A stretch of 64,000 nt of DNA from Caballeronia sp. INDeC2 (GTDB taxonomy: Bacteria > Pseudomonadota > Gammaproteobacteria > Burkholderiales > Burkholderiaceae): contig NZ_JALQDG010000037.1 in assembly GCF_023631325.1 (NCBI RefSeq), positions 1-64,000 of the forward strand, read 5' to 3'. Positions within the stretch are counted from its first letter, which is position 1, and the number at the start of each line of letters is the position of its first letter. Of this stretch, positions 60,368 through 64,000 are shown piece after piece. The position numbers and the translations under genes are program-made. The notes beneath the pieces are model-generated. The model saw only the letters and a list, made by a program, of their open reading frames with translations. It did no database searches and had not been told where the DNA came from.

Positions 60368-62755
60368 TTACTTCTTCTCTTCGGAGCGCTTGATGAACTG
60401 GCCGATGTCATGCCCCGCGCCGCCCGTGCCCGCTGCGAGCCGCGCCAGCGCGGTCGCGGCCGTGTCGCGCCGCACGCCGCTCTCGGGGCGAAATTGCTTC
60501 GGCAGCGCGAGATAGAAGGTCGCGCCGCGATCGGGCGTGCCTTCGGCCCAGGCCTTGCCGCCATGCCGCTCGATGATGCGCCGCACGTTCGCGAGCCCGA
60601 TGCCGGTGCCGTCGAACTTTTCGTTCACATGCAGGCGCTGGAATACGCCGAAGAGCTTGTCGACGTAGCGCATGTCGAAGCCCACGCCGTTGTCGCGCAC
60701 GAAGTAGACGACGTGGCCGACGAATTCGCCGGTGCCGTCGTGCGCGCCGATTTCGATCGCCGGCTGCTCGCGCTGCGCGCTGAACTTCACCGCGTTGGAC
60801 ATGATGTTAGCGAACGCCACGTGCAGAAAGACGAGATCGCCTTCGATGGACGGCAGCGCGTCCACCTTCCAGCGCACGCGCGCCGACGCGTGTTCGTCGA
60901 TATCGTTCTGAATCACCGTATGGACGAGCGCGTGGACATCGACCTTGTGCGGACGCAGCGCCGCGCGGCCGAGTTGCGCGAACGAAAGCAGATCGTCGAC
61001 GAGACGGCCGCCGAAACGCGCCGATGTCACGATGCGCTCCAGATAACCGCGCCCGCGCTCGGATAGCTTCTCGCCATCGATCTGCTTGAGCAGGTCCGCG
61101 AAGCTCACGATATGCCGTAGCGGCGCGCGCAGATCGTGCGACACCGTGTACGAAAACCCTTCGAGCTCGTGATTCGCGCGGCCGAGTTCGGTCGCGAGCT
61201 GCGCGATTTCCTCCGCGCGCCGCAGCACGATGCCGAGCACCGCCGCGCGAAACTCCAGCGCGATCTCGCGTTCTGCGGAGCGCCACGGCAGCGAACGATG
61301 ACGCACGACATCCGTCCACGTATCGAAGCTCACGCGCGGCGACAGCGAGTCGGCAAGGCCCGTGAGTTTCGCGCGCGGATCGCCCGCCCATTCGATCGTC
61401 TGCACGACTTCGCGGCGAAACCAGATTACGTAATTGCGGTAGATCTTCGAGATCGACACCGCGAGAAAACCGGCCACGTCCGGCGAATCGGCGAGCGCGG
61501 GGCAATCCTGCGACGCGCGATCCGACATGACCACGTCCTCGCTCTGATCGTCGAGCCAGTCGACGAGCGCCGTGACGCCATGTTCGCCCGGCGTTGCGCC
61601 GACCAGCGACGTGCGCCCCTCGAAGATCACCGCCGCGCCCGACGAGCGCGTGAAGCCGAGCAGATCGGATGCGTCTTCGACGAGCGCGTCGACGAAACTG
61701 TCGGTATTGGCCATCGACGAAAGCAGCTTCGACAGCATGCGACGCAGTTCGAGCCGGTAATGCGCTTCACCCTGCGACTCACGCGCCTCGATTTGCAGCG
61801 AGACGATCTGCGCGACATGCTCGCACGCGGTGCGCACTTCGAACGGCGGCAGCTTCGGCGTCGCGTGATGGCAGGAGATGAGGCCCCACAGTTTGTCGTC
61901 GACGAGAATGGACATCGACATGGAAGCGAGCGTGCCCATGTTGCGCATGTATTGCAGATGCACGGGCGACACGCTGCGCAGGGACGCGTACGTGAGATCG
62001 GTCGGGCGGCCGGTCGCCGGATGCAGCGCGGGCACGAGCGGCGCGGCTTCGTAATCGGCGTTCGAAATGAGCCGGATGCGGTTCTTGCGATACAGCTCGC
62101 GCGCCTGCGCCGGAATGTCCGACGCCGGAAAGTGCTGGTTCAGATATGACGGATAGCCCGGCTCTACGGCTTCGGCGAGCACGTTGCCGTTGCCTTCCTC
62201 GTCGAACTGATAGACGAGCGTGCGTCCGAATCCGGTGATGCGCGCGATTTCATCGGCGGCGAACTGGCAAAGCTGCTCGATGGTGCGCAACGACTGCACG
62301 TCGGTGACGAAGGAGCGCACGAGCGGGTAGATCGTCGAGAATACGTCGGCGGTGTCCTGCGCCGGTTCGACTTCGACGAACAGCAGCCCGTCATGCCGAT
62401 GCACGACGATCGCAACCGGCCCGCGCGTCGTCCAGCCGTCGAGCACGACGTTGCCGGCGTGGATCGTCGCGCCGTCGCGCGAGAGTTGCTTCAACGCCGC
62501 GCTCGCGCGCTCGGCGGCGGGCTCGCCGAGAATCGTCGATAGCGCGCGGCCCAAGCAGACATCGGGCGCGACGCGCGCGAACTGCGCGACGTTGGCGCTC
62601 ACCTGCAGTATGTGGCAGTGCGCGTCGACGCTGAAGAGCACGCCGTGAGGCTGGATGCCGCCGGGAATTTGGATCGGCTCGCGTGCGCATTGCGCTTCGA
62701 GCGATGCATCGTGCGTGTTCGAGTCGATGATATGTGCGGTGGAGGTTTTGTCCAT
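60368..62755 (-). CDS. Bacteriophytochrome sensor histidine kinase
   Basis: 795 residues from ATG 62755 (AGGACAGGG before it). Chromophore Cys23 in AQCAREPIQIPGG, as in biliverdin-binding bacteriophytochromes. PAS and GAF domains with PASDIPAQARELY and HLQYMRNMGTLASMS, then a PHY domain. Kinase: FSYTVSHDLRAPLRH (phospho-His), N-box FANIMSNAVKFS, DNGVGFDMRY and GTGIGLANV. There is no attached receiver and no response regulator beside it, nor a heme oxygenase (bphO), so its partner and biliverdin source are elsewhere. Red/far-red light sensing. Confidence 0.94.
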   Translation of the reverse strand: MDKTSTAHIIDSNTHDASLEAQCAREPIQIPGGIQPHGVLFSVDAHCHILQVSANVAQFARVAPDVCLGRALSTILGEPAAERASAALKQLSRDGATIHAGNVVLDGWTTRGPVAIVVHRHDGLLFVEVEPAQDTADVFSTIYPLVRSFVTDVQSLRTIEQLCQFAADEIARITGFGRTLVYQFDEEGNGNVLAEAVEPGYPSYLNQHFPASDIPAQARELYRKNRIRLISNADYEAAPLVPALHPATGRPTDLTYASLRSVSPVHLQYMRNMGTLASMSMSILVDDKLWGLISCHHATPKLPPFEVRTACEHVAQIVSLQIEARESQGEAHYRLELRRMLSKLLSSMANTDSFVDALVEDASDLLGFTRSSGAAVIFEGRTSLVGATPGEHGVTALVDWLDDQSEDVVMSDRASQDCPALADSPDVAGFLAVSISKIYRNYVIWFRREVVQTIEWAGDPRAKLTGLADSLSPRVSFDTWTDVVRHRSLPWRSAEREIALEFRAAVLGIVLRRAEEIAQLATELGRANHELEGFSYTVSHDLRAPLRHIVSFADLLKQIDGEKLSERGRGYLERIVTSARFGGRLVDDLLSFAQLGRAALRPHKVDVHALVHTVIQNDIDEHASARVRWKVDALPSIEGDLVFLHVAFANIMSNAVKFSAQREQPAIEIGAHDGTGEFVGHVVYFVRDNGVGFDMRYVDKLFGVFQRLHVNEKFDGTGIGLANVRRIIERHGGKAWAEGTPDRGATFYLALPKQFRPESGVRRDTAATALARLAAGTGGAGHDIGQFIKRSEEKK

Positions 62756-62989
62756 CCCTGTCCTGGTCATACGGTTTCGGCTGGTCATCGAAACGATCGT
62801 TTTCGCATCATAGATGGGTTGAGCGTTCAATACATGCGTCGCGCGCGAGGCGGTGCTTTCTACATGCCGAATGATTCGCCCCGCGTCATTTCTACGTCCA
62901 GTGCGACCAACACGCTCACTGCACGAAACGTTCCGCGACATCGCTGCTACCATGCGAAGCCGACCCACGCGACGAACGCCGGAGGATAC

Positions 62990-63025
62990 ATGCTTCATGA
63001 CCGCCGCGCGCGCCTGAACGATTGA
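62990..63025 (+). CDS. 11-codon leader frame overlapping the TpsB start
   Basis: ATG 62990 follows GGAGGATAC, a near-perfect ribosome site, and reads MLHDRRARLND before TGA at 63023-63025, which overlaps the TTG at 63022. It is either a leader peptide coupling translation of the TpsB gene, or the true TpsB start separated by a one-base frameshift. Confidence 0.35.
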   Translation: MLHDRRARLND

Positions 63026-64000
63026 GACACGCACGCATCGCCGCGCCGATTCTGTCGGTCGCGATCGTCTGCATCGTTGTGCGCGATGCCGCCGCGCAGT
63101 CGTATCGCGATGTCGCGCCGATCGCGCCGCCCGCCGTCGAGCGGCCGCGCGCGTCGCCGTCGCGGCCCGCGCCCGAGGACGGTTCGCACGACATCGCGAT
63201 TCGCGATCTGCGCGGCATCGCGTTCGTGCGCGCGGACGCCGCGTTATCGACCACGCAATCGGCCGGAGGCGGCGCGATCACGTCGACGGGTGCGCCTTTG
63301 CTCACCCCCGAATTCCTCGACGGCTTGTCCGCCGATCTCCACAAGCCCCTGACTTTCGCGCGCCTCGCCGAAATACGGCGCGCGGTCGTGCAGCGATATC
63401 GCGACGCGGGTCAGCCGCTCGTCGACGTGTACGTGCCCGAGCAGGACGTGAGCGATGGCGTCGTGAGAATCGACATCGCCGAGTTTCGCGCGGGGCGTGT
63501 GATACCCAAAGGCAATCGCTATTTCTCCGATGCGCTGCTCGTGCGCGAGATGCCGCTCGCGAGCGGCGCGCCGATCCGTGAGGCCGATGTCGCTTCGGGG
63601 CTCGCGCTGCTCAACGCGAATCCGTATCGTCGCGTGGACGTGATTTATGCGCCCGGCGCCGCGCACGATACGACCGATGTCGTGCTGCAAACGGAGGATC
63701 GCTTTCCGTTCCGCATCTACGGCGGCTATAACAACGACGGCGTGCGCGATCTCGGACGCGATCGCATTCTCGCGGGCTTCGACTACGGCAATCTGTTCGG
63801 CATCGACGCGCGCATCGGCTATCAGATGACCGCGAGTAACGATCTGTTGAGCGGCAATCCGGATATAGAAGGGCGGCCCGATCGTCCGCGTTACATCGCC
63901 CACGCGTTCAATGTGGTTGCGCCGTTGCCGTGGCTCGATCGCGTCGAATTGTTCGGCGTGTTCGCGGAAAGCACGCCGCGCCTGCCCGATAGCTACGGGC
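63022..64000 (+). CDS. Two-partner secretion outer-membrane transporter (ShlB/FhaC/HecB, TpsB), 5' part
   Basis: 326 codons to the right edge from TTG 63022. Signal peptide with basic start and IAAPILSVAIVCIVV, cleavage near DAAAQS. A Pro-rich linker (RPRASPSRPAPE) is followed by POTRA-like regions (LTFARLAEIRRAVVQRYRDA; FSDALLVREMPLASGAPIRE) and the first barrel strands (FPFRIYGGYNNDGVRDLGRD). TpsB proteins export a large TpsA haemagglutinin or hemolysin, whose gene would lie beyond the window. The good ribosome site serves ATG 62990 in another frame, so the real start is uncertain. Confidence 0.8.
   Translation, partial: MRHARIAAPILSVAIVCIVVRDAAAQSYRDVAPIAPPAVERPRASPSRPAPEDGSHDIAIRDLRGIAFVRADAALSTTQSAGGGAITSTGAPLLTPEFLDGLSADLHKPLTFARLAEIRRAVVQRYRDAGQPLVDVYVPEQDVSDGVVRIDIAEFRAGRVIPKGNRYFSDALLVREMPLASGAPIREADVASGLALLNANPYRRVDVIYAPGAAHDTTDVVLQTEDRFPFRIYGGYNNDGVRDLGRDRILAGFDYGNLFGIDARIGYQMTASNDLLSGNPDIEGRPDRPRYIAHAFNVVAPLPWLDRVELFGVFAESTPRLPDSYG

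Noticed and set aside
1..64000. CRISPR arrays, tRNA or rRNA genes, intact IS elements
   Set aside because: None seen on reading both strands; no regularly spaced repeats of 25-40 bp, no transposase frames and no cloverleaf candidates that I could support.

Overview
The window looks like a secondary replicon (chromid or large megaplasmid) of a Burkholderiaceae bacterium of the Paraburkholderia/Caballeronia/Burkholderia group. This rests on high GC with densely packed genes, burkholderial-type porin and small lipoproteins, a tyrosine recombinase-parA-parB-rep cluster of the type seen on burkholderial second chromosomes, and an acetoin dehydrogenase operon driven by an AcoR-type activator. The taxonomic call is inference from gene content. 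I see no rRNA, tRNA, IS element or CRISPR array.

Layout. 1-75 is the start of a thiolase reading off the left edge. 76-951 is AT-rich and without a convincing gene. 952-5886 (minus) holds mntH, a dienelactone-hydrolase-like/SnoaL fusion and a self-sufficient CYP116B-type P450. 6089-12030 is the replicon maintenance block: tyrosine recombinase, ParA, ParB, a structured intergenic region that is the best origin candidate, and a winged-helix Rep protein. It is followed directly by an rpoD paralogue (12253-14259). 14352-19391 carries an exported protein, a chemoreceptor, a GST, another exported protein, an SDR enzyme and a small protein. 19642-26051 is the acetoin catabolic unit acoR-acoXABC, with a clear -24/-12 promoter before acoX and a lipoate ligase gene after it (26137-26916), which could lipoylate AcoC. 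27774-34987 holds surface lipoproteins, a divergent DeoR/NudK-type pair, the molybdate transporter modABC with a ModE-like operator, an enoyl-CoA hydratase and a GST.

34988-50113 is mixed accessory DNA: a DUF1016 PD-(D/E)XK protein with an odd in-frame palindromic repeat, a sorbosone dehydrogenase-like/cytochrome c pair, glycine-zipper lipoproteins, a pyruvyl transferase-like protein, LysR/MFS, an SDR enzyme, a GGDEF protein, a candidate small RNA and a GT-C-like membrane protein. 50110-52637 is an ECF sigma/anti-sigma operon with a DUF1295 protein and a methyltransferase gutted by an internal deletion. 52808-58302 contains a SET-domain protein, an FAD-linked oxidase, a cupin, several small unknown proteins, and a LysR/MFS divergent pair that appears to have lost both 5' halves in one deletion. 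59142-64000 holds a porin, a bacteriophytochrome histidine kinase and the 5' part of a two-partner-secretion transporter gene.

Most notable signals: (i) the parB-rep intergenic region, with an 11-bp inverted repeat around AT-rich DNA and two hairpins sharing a CGCCAA loop; (ii) a 36-bp element with DnaA-box-like ends present twice, 20 kb apart and 32/36 identical; (iii) an sRNA-like locus at about 46300-46410; (iv) a dienelactone hydrolase-like protein with its nucleophile replaced by Gly beside a self-sufficient P450; (v) two deletion pseudogene loci. I did not find a wholly new multi-gene system that I could defend.
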